A DNA stretch of 64,000 nucleotides, from the NCBI RefSeq assembly GCF_932294415.1, contig NC_065535.1:86754862-86818861 (forward strand), in the 5' to 3' direction. Position numbers and translations under genes: made by a program. This DNA is from Quercus robur (lineage: Eukaryota > Streptophyta > Magnoliopsida > Fagales > Fagaceae). Shown here piece after piece: positions 11,583 to 24,850 of the stretch (the stretch's first letter is position 1; the number at the start of each line of letters is the position of its first letter). Under the pieces are notes generated by a model. The model did no database searches. It worked only from the letters and a program-made list of their open reading frames with translations, and was not told the DNA's origin.

Positions 11583-12718
11583 GCAGCCCTGTGAATATAC
11601 TCTGTTCTGGCCGTATGTGCAGTCCAGAATTTACTCAACCAAATTCGGGTATTACTTCCTCAAAACTGAAGCTCGAGTGTCAACCTCGCCAAGGAATCAA
11701 GCTTTAGTGCAAACAAAATCACTATGGAAAAGGATTTGACAAATGGTAGTCCCATGCAAGGTGAGGAATTTTGTTTGGAGAGCTTGTCGAAATGCAATCC
11801 AAACAAACTCCAATCTGGTTCGTTGATGTGTTCTTGAAGACTCAATGTGTTCCCTCTACTCACAAAGTCTAGAAGATGTGTTACATGCTTTGTGGTCATG
11901 TCCAGGTCTAACTTGGGTTTGGGAGGATGATCCACAATGGGCGTTTAGGAACACCACCAGGTTTCAAACCTTTCCTCAAGTCCTCCTTCATGTGCTGGAT
12001 TCGAATTGCAGTGGTGACCTTTTCGCAATGCTCATCTAGAATATATGGTATTGGCGAAATAAGGTACAGATGTCCCCACCAGGTTGGCCTTTGGACTAGA
12101 TAGCTCAGCAAGCTTATCAGTCCCTTTTGGAATTTCGATCAGCACAGTCAAGGAAACCCATTGCAGCAACTCCAGCTCAGGTACATTCAGCCTCCATCGA
12201 TGGGCCAGGTTAAAGTTAACTTTGATGGAGTGGTTTTTACAAATGAAGACAAAGCGGGCATTGGCGTGGTTGTCAGAGATAGCCAAGGCAGGATCATGGC
12301 TTCTTTATCCCAAAACATCCCACTCCCACACTCAGTTGTAAACTTGGAAACTTTGGCAGCATGTAGAGCATTTGAATTCTCCCTAGAACTAGGCTTCCAC
12401 AAAGCAATTCTTGAAGGAGATTCGATGATTGTCATGGTTGCATTGCGGGACCCTTCTCCCTCACTAGCTTCATATGGTTTGTTAATTCGGGATGCCCAAT
12501 TGATGGCAAATTTATTTACTTGTATTTCCTTCCAACATGTTGATTGAGTAGGGAACAATATTGCTAACAACCTAGCTAGACATGCATGTCATGTCACTGG
12601 TTTTTCAGTTTGGATGGAGGATGTTCCTATCCAAATTTCTGCAGCTTACCAGGCGGATTTGCCTATTACTAAATAAAAAAATTCAAGTTCTTCCTTCTCA
12701 AAAAAAAAAAAAAAAAAA
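11583..12718 (+). mobile_element. 5'-truncated LINE fragment (zf-RVT plus RNase H-like domain)
   Basis: A non-LTR retrotransposon 3' end. It contains a zinc-binding reverse-transcriptase C-terminal domain (VPCKVRNFVWRAC, later DVLHALWSCPGLTWVW), then an RVT_3-type RNase H-like domain at 12200-12660 (VKVNFDGVVF, GIGVVVRDSQG, LEGDSMIVM, NIANNLARHA). Several in-frame stops interrupt it. It ends in a poly(A) tract at 12701-12718. The sequence ACTATGATAATG occurs immediately before it (11571-11582) and after the poly(A) (12718-12729), which is the target-site duplication expected from target-primed reverse transcription. It was 5'-truncated on insertion, as is usual for LINEs. Confidence 0.88.
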
Positions 12719-12729
12719 CTATGATAATG

Positions 12730-13428
12730 CATATTTACTTCCTTAAATTATTATTTATGAGATATATGGTGCGAAGTGTTACCCAAGTACTAGTCTAGAG
12801 GGGTAAATGTGCCCTACATAGTTTAGAGAAACAAGTATTACACAAGTAGTAGTATAGGGGATAAGTGTGCACATTCTTATAGTTTTAGAAGGTTAGTGTA
12901 AAGGGGATATAGTTCAGAAGGTAAAGTATAATTTTTCATAATTTATATTTTTATAAATATTAGGACAAAAGCTGATAATAGTGACCATCAACATGAAGGG
13001 CAATGTCTATTACACATACACAACAATACATTTTAGTTTTTGAACTAAAATCATGACTTGAAGTTATGATTTTAGTTTTAAAAATAAATTGTGTTTACAG
13101 TGTGTGAATTTACAATTATCCCAACATGAATTCTGACCGCATTGACCGCATTTTCATATTCCAATCGGTACCGGGCGCACCGGCCAATACATTAAAAAAA
13201 AAGTTTTTTTTTTTTTTTTAAGTTTTGTAATTTTTGAATTTTTGTAAGGACAAAATGGTAACTTACTTGCATTAACTTACTAGTATTATTTGTTTTCTTA
13301 GTATGCAATGAATAATTAAGCTTTCTATTTTTTATATTTTTTTTTTCCTTTTAATTGATACTAAAGTATAAAATCGTGAATAATTTGTTCTGAATTGAGA
13401 TAATATTTTATGGTAAACTTTTATATTT

Positions 13429-13467
<39 letters not shown>

Positions 13468-14429
13468 CACATATTTATTTATAAATATAAAAAATAACGG
13501 TAAACTCGAAACGGTACACCGGTATCGAAATATATCGTTCCACTGTTCAAACCGGTACAGCCTCCAATACGAGATTGACTTCCTTGCAATGGATTGCAGC
13601 CATTAGTGTCTTGCTGGTGTTCCTGATACTTGGAACGAGATTCTTTACAATCTAATTCTTTGAAATCGATTCATGTAGATTAGCATTGAAAATTCGATAC
13701 ATTTTTTTCACAATAGTAAGATCTTCGTTGCAAGCTAGTGAAATGAGTTGAATGTGACTTAACCAACATAATTGAGAGCATATTAATGTGTTTTGGACAT
13801 ATTCATTAGTAGAATGTAGGGTTTTAATTAATCCATGATAGGTAGATGTTGATACGTAAAAAATATTTGGAAAGAATGAAAGGAATAGTTAAATGAGAAA
13901 GAAGTATAATTTTTGTAATAATAATAATAATAATAAAGGGATGAAATTTGAATTTGATTGAGAAAATCCTAATCTCTGGAGTTCAATTGGGATAAAATTT
14001 AATGATCTTTTATTGATAATTCTCCCAAATTTTAATTTAATCATAGTAAGTGTCAGTAGTGTATTTAAGCTGTAACATGTGCCTGTTACAGCTCAAGAAG
14101 AATTGCGTATTTAGGATTCTGACACTTCTCAACACATGATCAATTGATCGAGATCTCGACACATGCCACTAATGTTGTCAATAGAGAAACGTGTTGATAG
14201 AATTCTTACTCTGTATGTTATTTCTCTTTTGCACTTTCTTCGTCTCCATCAAGATTACTCCTGAGAATCAGAGATATAATTGTATATGAGACAGGCATTA
14301 AATTCGGAGAAGATGAGAATCAGAGACAGAGAGATAGAGAGCCTGTTATGCGACAATTGTTAGTTACATTAAATTGAAAACAATAAGACAAAAATATAGA
14401 ATAACTATCGTTAGTGTATCTGATTCCAT
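12730..14429. other. Non-coding; degenerate CGGTACCGG-type element
   Basis: At about 13135-13575 GC-rich ends (CGGTACCGGGCGCACCGG on the left, CGGTACACCGGTATCG and AACCGGTACAGCC on the right) bracket an AT-rich core. This pattern fits a non-autonomous DNA element, but I could not fix ends or a target duplication. The remainder has (AT)n at about 13434-13460 and no recognisable gene. Confidence 0.35.
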
Positions 14430-14908
14430 GGAGAAAATGGGCAAATGTCCCTTTCAAAAAAAAAAAAAAAAAATCTAGCATTTTGCCCCCTTTCCCAAAC
14501 AAATTAGGGAAATGCCCCTCTTTTGAAACTCGATTTTCTCAAAATCGAGTTATTAAAAAAAAAAAAAAAAATTCTGGAGGCCTATAGTGGCGTTTTAGGA
14601 GCCTATAATGACGTTTTAAGGACCTATAGTGGCGTTTTGTAATCTGATCTCCATGAAGTCAAGTTATATGCAATTTTTTTTCTTTTTTTTTTTTTTACCT
14701 ATAACTCAACTTCATGGAAATTGGATTACAAAACGCTACTATAGGTCCTTAAAACGTCACTATAGGATCCTTAAAAACGTCACTATAGGACTTAACTCGA
14801 TTTTGAGAAAATCAAGTTTCAAAAGAGGGGAATTTTCCTAATTAATTTGGGAAAGAGAGAAAAATGCTGGATTGTTTTTTTGAAAGGGGCAAAAGCCAAT
14901 TTTTTCCC
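14430..14908. mobile_element. MULE-type MITE (479 bp) with 9-bp TSD
   Basis: Long inverted repeats of about 100 bp: the left arm has GGGCAAATGTCCCTTTC and CTTTTGAAACTCGATTTTC, and the right arm has their approximate complements. A 9-bp direct repeat TGATTCCAT flanks it (14421-14429 and 14909-14917). The homologous position downstream of copy B (near 28370) has a single uninterrupted GATTCCATGG, an empty site that confirms the insertion. The centre carries the CCTATAGTGGCGTTTT module in both orientations. Confidence 0.88.
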
Positions 14909-15065
14909 TGATTCCATAGTAAGATTAGGGTTAAGTGAGAACCAGTGACATTTAATAGAATGATTGAATGAGCATATATATCATTTCTAAGACAAAAAAG
15001 TACAATTTTCCCCATAAATAAAGTATATATGTGTGTGTGTGTTTGTTCCACAAAGACCTTCACAT

Positions 15066-17069
15066 TCAACGGGCAACCAGTTGGGTGATTGTTGAATCAT
15101 CAACCGAAAATATTTCTAGCCATAAAGCCTATAATCTGGAGTCTTTTTCGTCACCTTCATCTCTTTTCGCTGAAAAAGCAGGCTTTTTGGGATTTGTCAC
15201 AACTATAGTTTCATTTTTTAGCATGGAGGAAACTTCCAATATTGATGGCCTATCAATTGCATTTTCTTGAACGCATAAAAGAGCTACTTCCAAGCATTGA
15301 ATTAGTTTACACGATGAAGTTGTATCATCTAGAGTTGGATTCATAAATTCCATGCCTTTGCCTTCTTTCCATAGCTCATATGCCTGAAATATAGAATATT
15401 AAACATCATTTCGAAATGCGGAAATAGTACATAACAAAAGAAAACAAATTCAAGATTGGTTCCAGCAATGTTTGTTAAAGTAACTTACATACTCTAGGAG
15501 GTTTAGATTCTCATCCAAGCCATGACAACAAGCATTCCTCTTACCGCTTATGATTTGTAGAAGTAGAACTCCAAAACTATAAACATCAGATTTAGTGAAG
15601 TATACACCATTTCAAACTAATTCAAGAGGAATATAACCACTGCATTGTTGGATTATCAAACAACATTTTTAATTGCTTAACAAGAAATCATGGGCTATAA
15701 AGTTTTATCAGCTAGAGGTACTTACTATGTTCCAACAATCCGATCTGTGTTTGCTTCATGTTCATCTTTCTTGAAAATTCTAGCCATGCCAAAGTCTGAG
15801 ATCTTCGGCTTCATCTCTTCATCTAGTAAAATGTTACTGGATTTTAAGTCTTGGTGAATTATTATCATTCTTGAGTATTCTTGGAGGTATAGAAGCCCTT
15901 GAGTTACTCCTTCAATAATGTCAATACATTTTTTTTCCAATCCAATAGGTCCTATCTGATAGGGTCTATGACAAATTACACATTATAACAATCAGTTATA
16001 TAATCATATTGGGCTAATAGAGAACTAGGATGTGAAAAATTGCATTTAACATATCTCAAATATTGTAAATGGAAGCAGGAAAGATATCAGACCAAAGAGG
16101 TAGAAGTCCAAGCTTTTGTTTGGCATGTACTCGTAGATTAGCATTTGTTCATCACTTTCAATGCAAAATCCCAAAACTCGCACAAGATTTACATGTTGTA
16201 GTTTCGCAGTAAGCATAACCTCATTCTTGAACTCCTCAAATCCTTGCATAGACCTTTTTGAAAGTTTTTTCACTGCTATTTCTTTTCCATTTGGTAACAC
16301 ACCCTGATTAAATACACACACTTATTATTGGTATTATTCACCCAAAAAGATACTTCAAGATATTTTCTACTCATGCTAATAAGAGTATTGCTAGTACAAC
16401 ATTTTCACAACCCCAAACATGACTTATAAAGTCTATAAAGTATAAATGGCACTACTTTTATTATAAACAAATCACAACAAATCATATTAGCAATTATGAA
16501 AAATGTTGTCCCTATTCCTATTCGGCAATAAAATATGATATTGGAATTGTTTTATAGATAGATTCTTGTTTTTACCAATTGCTTGGGTGTAAAAGATGTA
16601 ATAACAACAGTTTACCTTGTAAACGGGGCCATAACCTCCCTCTCCGAGTTTATTTTCAAATGAAAATCTATCTGTCGCTGCCTCAATGTTAACAAAACTA
16701 AAGACTTGCAGATTAGGAACATTGTTATCTGAATCTCCCGCAGCTTCTATTTTATAAACTTTGGACTCTAATTTTTTTAGCTATAAACACAATTCCAATA
16801 TTGAAAAAATAAGAATAAAAAGCAGAGCAAAGCCTAAAAATATTAATTCTTAAATCATGAGAATAATAAGTAATCCTTCTAACCATAGATGGGAACTGTA
16901 ACACATGTATTGGAAAAAAAAAAAAAAAAAAAAAGAGATACCTTTGGATCTTAGCTTTCTCATCCGTAAGTAACACACTAAAAGGTATAGTAAGAGAGCA
17001 ATGTAGCAATTGTCAAAATGATCACTAATAATTGACACTTGGGTCGTCCATTATTTTCTTCCCCTTGAG
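15066..17069 (-). pseudogene. Kinase part of chitinase-domain receptor kinase, copy A
   Basis: Transmembrane exon and six-part kinase region matching copy B exon for exon: TM exon about 16930-17069, P-loop exon near 16617-16775, then 16093-16303, 15726-15965, 15489-15639 and 15066-15383. Motifs seen are [46 protein letters not shown] (Arg of HRD changed to Gln) and [10 protein letters not shown]. Damage relative to copy B includes a one-base deletion in the TM exon, an extra A at the start of the next exon, a TAG at the start of the catalytic-loop exon, an extra base soon after it, a TGA in the following exon and an early stop at 15129. It cannot encode a kinase. It is the 3' half of the locus whose ectodomain lies at 19461-20536. 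Confidence 0.88.
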
Positions 17070-17268
17070 CTGAAAATGCAATTCATTAATGTAACGAGAG
17101 GTTAATATGTCATAGAAGATCTTGAAACAATGTCATTTAGATTTTGTCATTTTTGACACCTTTAATTGTTGAAGGAATGGTATCTCATATAGTTTAGTTA
17201 TGAGTTTAAAACTTTAAATTTCGTATAGTCGTGGCCTAAAAAAAGGGGGGGAGGGGGGAAGAGGGAGA

Positions 17269-17503
17269 GGGTTTACACCCTCCAATTCCAGCTTGCCACA
17301 TCAGTATTTTACAAATTAAAGAATAAATAGTGTCACACACAATCAATCCCCATTAACCCAAATCACAAATCTGCTCCTTTCCTAGATCTAGCTAGCTAGC
17401 CCCTAGGTTCCACCCATCACTGTAGCAACTAGCATCCATAGTACCAAGCTCAGCCCATCACTAACCCCCATCCCTCCCTTAACCTGAGCTACTGAATTCT
17501 TCT

Positions 17504-17572
<69 letters not shown>

Positions 17573-18126
17573 AAACCTCCATGGCCAGCCAAAGCTCTCT
17601 ATGAGCTTTTACCACCGCCCACCAGACATCATTGCCATAGCGTCTCCTTCTCTCTCTTCCCAACTTTTTCCTTCTCATTCAACCCTCACCCTTTCTCAGA
17701 TTCATCCATCTCACTCTCACTTGTTTTGGGTCTTTCTATATCTTTGTTTGATTCATCCCAGAGTGAGCACCACCACTCCATGGTGGTAATTTAGAGGTTG
17801 TAGGTGGTCATGTTTGGTGGATTTACAAATTGATGGTCATGGTTGGGTGTTTTGAGAGGTGTTTAGTATTGGAAGACTCTAGCCATGATCCGAAAGGCAT
17901 GACAGTGCGTAGGGGATTGCGAATTGGTAGTGGTGAGTGGCGGCAGACCCTAGTGCCAAGGAAGCCAGCCGCTATTGGTGATGGGCAATGCTTGGTGGCT
18001 GGCCAAATCTGAGAGACTAAATTGTGATTTGGTGGGTTGATGAGGATTGATTGTGTGTGGCACTACCTATTCTTTATTTTGTAAAATGCTGACATGGCAA
18101 GCTGGGATTAGAGGATGTAAAACCCC
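17269..18126. mobile_element. Inverted-repeat element in intron 1 of copy A, with (CT)n core
   Basis: The left end GGGTTTACACCCTCC is followed by CAGCTTGCCACATCAG. The right end, read on the other strand, starts GGGGTTTTACATCCTC and continues CAGCTTGCCATGTCAG. The inverted repeats are about 60 bp and include TTTGTAAAATGCTGACATGG on the right arm. An uninterrupted CT repeat of about 60 bp (17507-17568) lies inside. Copy B lacks this segment. I could not see a convincing target duplication, so the superfamily is unassigned. Confidence 0.7.
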
Positions 18127-18855
18127 TCCTTTATGCCAAAATTCAACTGAATTTAAACTCTTAGTTTATTAAAGCAATGCCTGAGAATTTAATCTAATCA
18201 ATGTCAAAAAGAAATCATTTGTGCCACCTTTTATATTCTACCAAATATGATATTTCATATTTCATGTTTCATGTGTTTGATTTTTTTTTTCTTTAAATAT
18301 TTTATAAGGAAAATAAATAAATAAATATATAGTAAGTTGTGATTACTAAAGTATAAAGTTGAATAAAAAAAATGGGACAGAGAATTTGAATTCAACCAAT
18401 GTCAAAACTTTTAACACAATTATTTTATATGACAAATTGTGACTGAAACATTGACTTGCCACTTTTTTTCCACCCCTCACAGATTATCACAGTTGATCCT
18501 AGAATTTTTGCTTCGTTTCATGGTATATTACTTAGCATCTTTCTATTGCAGTCCCTTTCTTGGGGATAACTGGCATTGAAGTCTCTATCTATTTCTAAGC
18601 TAATCGATGAAATACATGGAAAATCAGGTTTGATGGCCTACCTAGTTATTAGGACAAAAATCATTTAAGAAGCTGGTTGCTTTACGGCTACTCAAGAAAT
18701 TACCTATCCCGTGCACAAACTTATTGCTAAACAAGAGGACAGTAATCAAAGCTCATGTGTGGCACCTTAGAGTGCAATGTTATAACGAGTGGCTAGGAGG
18801 AGAGAGAGATTTCAACATGATTATTTGAAAGACAGGGAAGACATTGACATTTTTA

Positions 18856-19236
18856 GAGCATCTCTAACAAATTCATCAAATTTTTGTACTATTTGGAGAA
18901 TGAACAGTGACTTCTACCTATATCTACCCAATTTTTCAAATACACTTTCTAACAGATTCTCTATTCCATTTTCTATCTCATTTAAATATTATTTCTTCAT
19001 TCATTATTTATTCTTTTTTTAACAACTACACAACATTTTTTTATTCAACACCTGATTATTATAATAGTAAAAAAAAAAATTTTGAAGAATGAACAGTACC
19101 CCATCAAACTTGATGAGCTACTGTTCATAAGCCAAAAAAAATTTTAGGTATAGAGAATCCATTAGAGTGGTTTTTTTTTATCTCATTCTCTATTATAGAG
19201 AATATTTTGCTTTTACGTAGACCATTAGAGATGCTC
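18856..19236. mobile_element. Tourist-type MITE (PIF/Harbinger), 381 bp
   Basis: It begins GAGCATCTCTAA and ends with the complement TTAGAGATGCTC, flanked by TTA on both sides (18853-18855 and 19237-19239), the target duplication of PIF/Harbinger elements. The inverted repeats continue imperfectly inward (AATTTTTG/CAAAAA). It sits in the intron between the GH18 and TM exons of copy A and has no coding capacity. Confidence 0.85.
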
Positions 19237-19460
19237 TTACAAGCCTTAGCCAATAGCCCTATCAATGCACTGGAAACAGATCCAGGCCTAGTGAATCTTT
19301 TCTCCTCGATTAAACACAATGGGACATCCAAAATATTGGTTTCTTAATTATTTTGGCTAACACAATAAAAATCTGGGCAATTAGATTAACTTTCTGGCAA
19401 GAGAAAAATTAATTTAAAAAAAATAGAATACCAAGTGTGCAACATCTCTTCCGTACGTAC

Positions 19461-20536
19461 CTGCTAAAGAAAGTGCCCAGTTATCATCAAATGGGACTTG
19501 CCACACAACGTAACCAAGTAGCTTCCTCTCTGGCATAAGAAACCTTCATTCTGACAGCCTCAACATCATCAAAGCCAATCCAAGTCGATCCGACTGTGCA
19601 GGAATTTACTACATATGTAGCATTATACATTATAGCAGCTCCGTATCTCTGAACATAATTCTTGATTTCCTTATAACTCATGACTCCATCAGCTGAAATG
19701 GCTGGACCCGTTGCTGGTGCACCTGTTCCGTTGTCACTGGGGTTCTTTAGCGTCCACGCGTAGCCATAGAAAGGCAATGTCAAAACCAACTTGCTAGCAT
19801 ACAAGCCTCCACCAATCCATGCACCAATACCGTAATCCGTGTTAAACCGACTCGATGGGTCATATAGGGCTGCATGAGCACCGGTAAACTTTGACAGCCG
19901 GGGCTGATGGTATCCATGGGCATTAACATGGACTCAATCCAAGTTACTCCGAATTGATTCCACAGGGAAAGAAACTGAATCCAAATTTGGTGAGTATGGA
20001 ACAGCAGCAGTCAAAATCAATTCTTTCTGGCTTGAGTTTTACGCCTCAGAATTCACAGCGGCACGCCAATCTTGAAATAGCAATCCCATATTGGTCATGT
20101 CGGAGCTCTTCGCCGAAACCCAATTAAAATCTAGACCTTGAAAGCCATAATGCCTGGCTATCTTTATTGAAGAGTCAATGAAAGATTTTCTGTAAGAAGC
20201 CGTACTAACCATTGATGAAAGGGTGGCATTAGCTTGCGTTTTCCGCTGCAATGGAAAGAAGAGTGGTGACCAATGGGTTCTTTTGTCTAACAGTGTTTGT
20301 GAAGGTAGAGAAGTTCTGCTCATCACTGGGCAATACAGAGAGCTCGTAGGAGGAAGAGTTTACATCAGCAAAAGCGCAAATAAGGTGAGTAAAGAGGGTT
20401 GAGTTTATGTCTGAAATGGGAGACCCAATGCCAGAGAACCAGTAACCTGCTTTAAATTGATCCAAGTTTCGGCTTTTGAAGGCTTCAATTCTGAATAGAG
20501 AAGGATATGGAAAAGAACAATGATAATTTTGGACAT
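19461..20536 (-). pseudogene. GH18 ectodomain of chitinase-domain receptor kinase, copy A
   Basis: Homologous along its whole length to the GH18 exon of copy B: signal-peptide region, [63 protein letters not shown]. It is broken by about four extra bases just before AGYWFSG, a small deletion after LLSIA, a TAA in the NSEA-NSSQKELI stretch, and a frameshift near the C-terminus. The catalytic motif region reads GLDFNWVS, lacking the catalytic Glu, as in copy B. It ends at a clear CAG|GTACGT donor, so it was once spliced to the TM exon about 2.4 kb downstream. Two MITEs later filled that intron. Confidence 0.9.
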
Positions 20537-22838
20537 CTTGTATATGTGGGTACTTGATTCTCAGGAGCAAAAATATAAGGTGCATATAGATAAGTCATCA
20601 AATTAATTAACAGTATCTGATATTTATATGTAGCCACACAAGCGTCCACATATTTGTGCAAGGAGAGGAGAGGATTTTGTGAACTTCAAGTACCTTTGAC
20701 AGGTGAGATTTAAGAGGAAGAGGCCAGAGGAGGAAGACGGTGACAAATTAGTAGGCCATTGAAGAATGGCGTGGCGACTAATGCATTGACTGCATCCTGC
20801 ATATGACAAAAGGCCAAAGGTGTTACGTATAATTGAATCCAAATTTTCTGTCTCACTTTTCCTATTACATTCTATATTTCATTAATAAAAACTTGTCACG
20901 TATTAACATAATTAATTAAATATTATTATTATTGACTTATTAATATTATCATTATTAATTAATGATAGTATTTAATTAATTAGATAAATACATAACAAAT
21001 TTTTATTTGTGAAATATAAAGTGAAACAGAAAAAATATGACAAAAGTTTTGGAGTCCATATATACAACTTTTTTTCCCATGTTGTAATTATTCAATTATC
21101 AATAAAAGAGAATGAGTCGTAATAACAAGGAGAGTAATATTCCTCTAAAACAAAAAAACAAGGAGAGTAATACTATATCTACACGTGAGACCCACCATGA
21201 GGTCCATTGACTCCATTTTCTTTGTGAGAGTTGCCCGCGATACCATTTTCGATCACTTAGCAAGTCACCTAAGGTTATTGTATCATCATCACCTTGCAAT
21301 TACTTACGCAAAGAGATGATATAAAGCTATTTTTTCTACTGCCCCACACCACGTATCTTTTCATCTTTATCACACGCAGTCTGTTTTTTGGAGAAAAGTA
21401 GTATTGTCTTGTTTTGAATTTTCTTTTCAAAGTCAACAAACATGGTGTGAAAAGGCTCGAGAATATTGATCAGCAGGACCGAAACTTTGGGTGGGGGAAT
21501 CTACCAAGAAATTGCATTCGGTGGCTTGGGAAAAAAATTACTAGACTTGAAAATCAAAAAAGATGTAACGTTTACGACATTTATAAAATATTTTTATAAT
21601 AAATTTTATGTGGTAATTTATTACTGATTCTAATTTGAATATGTCATTAAAATTATTTTTTTACCTATCAGTAACAACCTGCTTCTTAAAATTTGTTGTG
21701 AAAATGTTATAAACATAAAATTTCTAAAAAATGAAAGGATTTGGGTTTGCAAACAGCTAAGGGAAGAAATTTATCTATTTTAGTAAAACACTAAAACTTA
21801 ATTGGAGATTTCAAGAAGAAAAAAAAATAAAAATAAAAATAAAAGTCGTGGGCTCAAGTCCTTAGGAAGAAATATTGCACTTAGCAAAAATTAAATTCTA
21901 CAAATAACAACCAACTTCCTTGCTCTTAAGTGTGGAAAGTTATAGGTTTCAGTTAACTTAACTAGTAAAGTTTCTAATAGGTGAATAAAAGATTTGGGGT
22001 TTAATCCCTCCCCACCTACACCAAAAACTGATTGGTGTTTTGGTCTGATAATAGAGTTATTATCTGAAATAGATGCCATAGGTTGAAACTTTGGAAAAAA
22101 GAAACTATGGAAAGCTACGAAGAAGGGGTAGATATTTTTGAGAAGGGAGTAAAATGGGTTTTGGGGTGTGATAGCAACCTCCAGTTTTGAGTTGATACCT
22201 AGGCAAATTACAGGCCGTTGCATATTCTGAAATGAAGGTTGAGCACGATGGACCTAAGAAATTGACTGAGGTGAAGGTGGAGTTTGCGAGGGACCAAGGC
22301 CTTGGTAGGCATTTATTTTGGGCCCTTGTGTGTGACAAGAACTGGACCCTTCCTAAATTAGGTTCCTCGTCTATTTCTTTTAAACGACAACAATATAAAT
22401 TGTGTGATTATTAAATGGCACGTGAGTTTATACAAAAGGTGAAAGAATAAACTACTCCTTTCATAGGAAATTATAATTTTCCAAAAATTTTCAAACAAAC
22501 AACTAAACTTTTAAAATCTCTTGAAAATTAATAATCAACCTCTCGAATTCCTACAAATAACACACATTTAAGTTTCTGTGTTGTATGAAACATGTTAAGT
22601 TGCTATGTTCAACAAGTGAATACTTGTTAATTTAATAAGCTGTGAAAAATGTTAGGTCTGTAACATTAATCTTGTTGATTATATGTCTCACTTAAATCAT
22701 TGGGCTAAAATGCTGCTTAAATGAGTCATTTAATGAGCTGCAATTGTGACCATGCAATGGGATTGCAATGATCTGTAATATCAATTGTAATTATATGATA
22801 AGTTTTAATTATCATAATAATCTCCTTGAAAGAATGAG

Positions 22839-22873
<35 letters not shown>

Positions 22874-23527
22874 GAGAGAGAAGAGAATAAGAAATTTAAA
22901 TGATAAATTTGTAAATTAAAATGTTAGTGTACCAAAATAAATTAGAAAAATATAATGCATAATAACAATAGTTAGAAGAATATGAACCACTTTAGTAAAT
23001 AATTATACCAATAAAAAAATACCAAAAATTATAAAATTATATATTTTTAAAAATAGAGAGATAGAAATTACTTTTGCAAATTGTTTATGTGGGCAGACAA
23101 AAACTGGCCTCATGGACCTCTATGGCTTACAGCTAAAAAGTCTCACACAATCTATTTGTAATTAAATAACTGGGAATAAACACTCTACAATTGGAATCTC
23201 AAACAATTGATTTCATCAATTACAAATATTATAAGTAAAATTCATATGTTCCCCTCCCAAAAATTCACTTGTCCCTGTGGTGTTGAACACTCTCTCACTT
23301 ATTAGATTGATCACCCCTTTTTTTCTCTCTTTTTTTTTCCCAAAAGAAAGAAGATCCCTCCCTTCTCTTTCTCCCTCCTTATTTATAGGTATACTCCTTG
23401 TTCCTATCCCTATGGCTATCCTATTGCCAACTCAACTCTCAGAGATATTTTTCTTACTTTATTGGTTTCCACCCCTTCCTTATCCTTGAATTTTGTCTTC
23501 TCGGAGATATTTTTACTATTCAGGTTG
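20537..23527. other. Upstream flank of copy A and intergenic DNA
   Basis: The first roughly 250 bases resemble the sequence upstream of copy B (GGAGAGGATTTTGTGA, AGGTGAGATTTAAGAG, TTGAAGAATGG), so the promoter region was duplicated with the gene. Beyond that, no gene or element was recognised; a T32 run lies at 22841-22872. Confidence 0.5.
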
Positions 23528-24535
23528 TATCATATGTATTTAATGCGGCAGATGTTAGGTAAGGGCTCTCTCATTAATGCAGAGGTAAAAATTTTCAACC
23601 TTCTTGCGTGTTTTGGAAGTTTCTTATGGTCTTGGGCACCACCTGGGAGCTTCATGTGGATCATCCCTACACCCTGCTTCAAGTAAGGCCAATCCCTCAC
23701 CTTTTCCACGGTAACCATTTTCCCATAGTGTTTTCCTCTCTTGGGTACGGGGGATGGTTCGGCTTCCTTTTTCACACAGCCCGTTACCCTCTTGGACTTC
23801 CTTCAAGCGTACAAGCCAGGCCCAGTTTGTTCCCGTGGCCCAGTTCGTTATTGGGCTCAAGGCCTGCATGGGGGTTCTTCTACTCCCCATAGTTTAATTT
23901 TTAGTGAGCATAATTTATTTACAATAAAATTTAGAAAATAAATTATATATTATATCACATCTTATGATAATTATATATTTTCATGCATCACATGAGTTTG
24001 CAACTAGTTATTATAAGAATCCAACCAAGTCTATCATATGTATTTAATGCGATAGAGGTTAGGTAAGGGCTCCCTCATTAATGCAAACGTAAAAATCTTC
24101 AACCTTCTTGCGTGTTCTGGAAGTTTCCCATAGTCATGGGCACCACCTGGGAGCTTCATGTGGATCATTTGTACACCCCACTTCAAGTAAGGCCAATCCC
24201 TCACCTTTTCCACGGTAACCATTTTCCCGTAGTGTTTTCCTCTCTTGAGTATGGGAGATGGTTCAACTTCCTTTTTCACACAGCCTGTTACCCTCTTGGA
24301 CTTCCTTCAAGCGTACAAGCCAGGTCCAGTTTGTTCCCATGGCCCAGTCCGTAATTGGGCTCAAGGCTTGGATGGGGATTCTTCTACTCCCCATAGTTTA
24401 ATTTTTAGTGAGCACAATTTATTTACAATAAAATTTAGAAAATAAATTATATATTATATCACATCTTATGATAATTATATATTTTCACGCATCACATGAG
24501 TTTGCAACTAGTTATTATAAGAATCCAACCAAGTC
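23528..24535. repeat. Tandem duplication, two units of 504 bp
   Basis: Unit 1 (23528-24031) and unit 2 (24032-24535) are nearly the same length and differ only by scattered substitutions. Both run from ATCATATGTATTTAATGCG to GAATCCAACCAAGTCT. The GC-rich half (GGGCACCACCTGGGAGC, GGCCCAGT, CTCTTGGACTTCCTTC) looks like LTR-derived sequence. An 81-codon minus-strand frame survives in both units but differs at about 12 residues, which argues against constraint. Confidence 0.85.
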
Positions 24536-24568
24536 TACAATTGAAAAATTGTATGACACTGAACAACT

Positions 24569-24600
<32 letters not shown>

Positions 24601-24850
24601 TTATTGTTAAGACTTGGTCAGATAATTAGAATGTGATGCCAAATGACGATAGTGATTTTTTTCACACTTATTTTTGAATGGAATGGAGAGAAAAGTATTC
24701 TAATCAGACAATCAAAATTTGATATTATACCGTACCTATATTACTAATCGGTAGCAAGACATGCATATTTTCATCCGTTTTACTCAACCATGCAGATATT
24801 GTAATTAGGGTTGTAAGTGAATTCAACTATTTATGAATAATTTAGGTTTG
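24515..24850. repeat. Duplicated intergenic block alpha, copy 1
   Basis: Aligns with 27427-27760: TTATAAGAATCCAACCAAG, TTTTTGAATGGAATGG, ATCGGTAGCAAGAC and TTGTAATTAGGGTTGTAA all recur in the same order and orientation. An (ATT)n tract is at 24568-24602. Non-coding. Confidence 0.7.

Noticed and set aside
23530-24279. 81-codon frame kept in both tandem units as a possible gene
   Set aside because: About 15 percent amino-acid difference with few indels, LTR-like surroundings and no known domain. It is listed as a finding only for testing.
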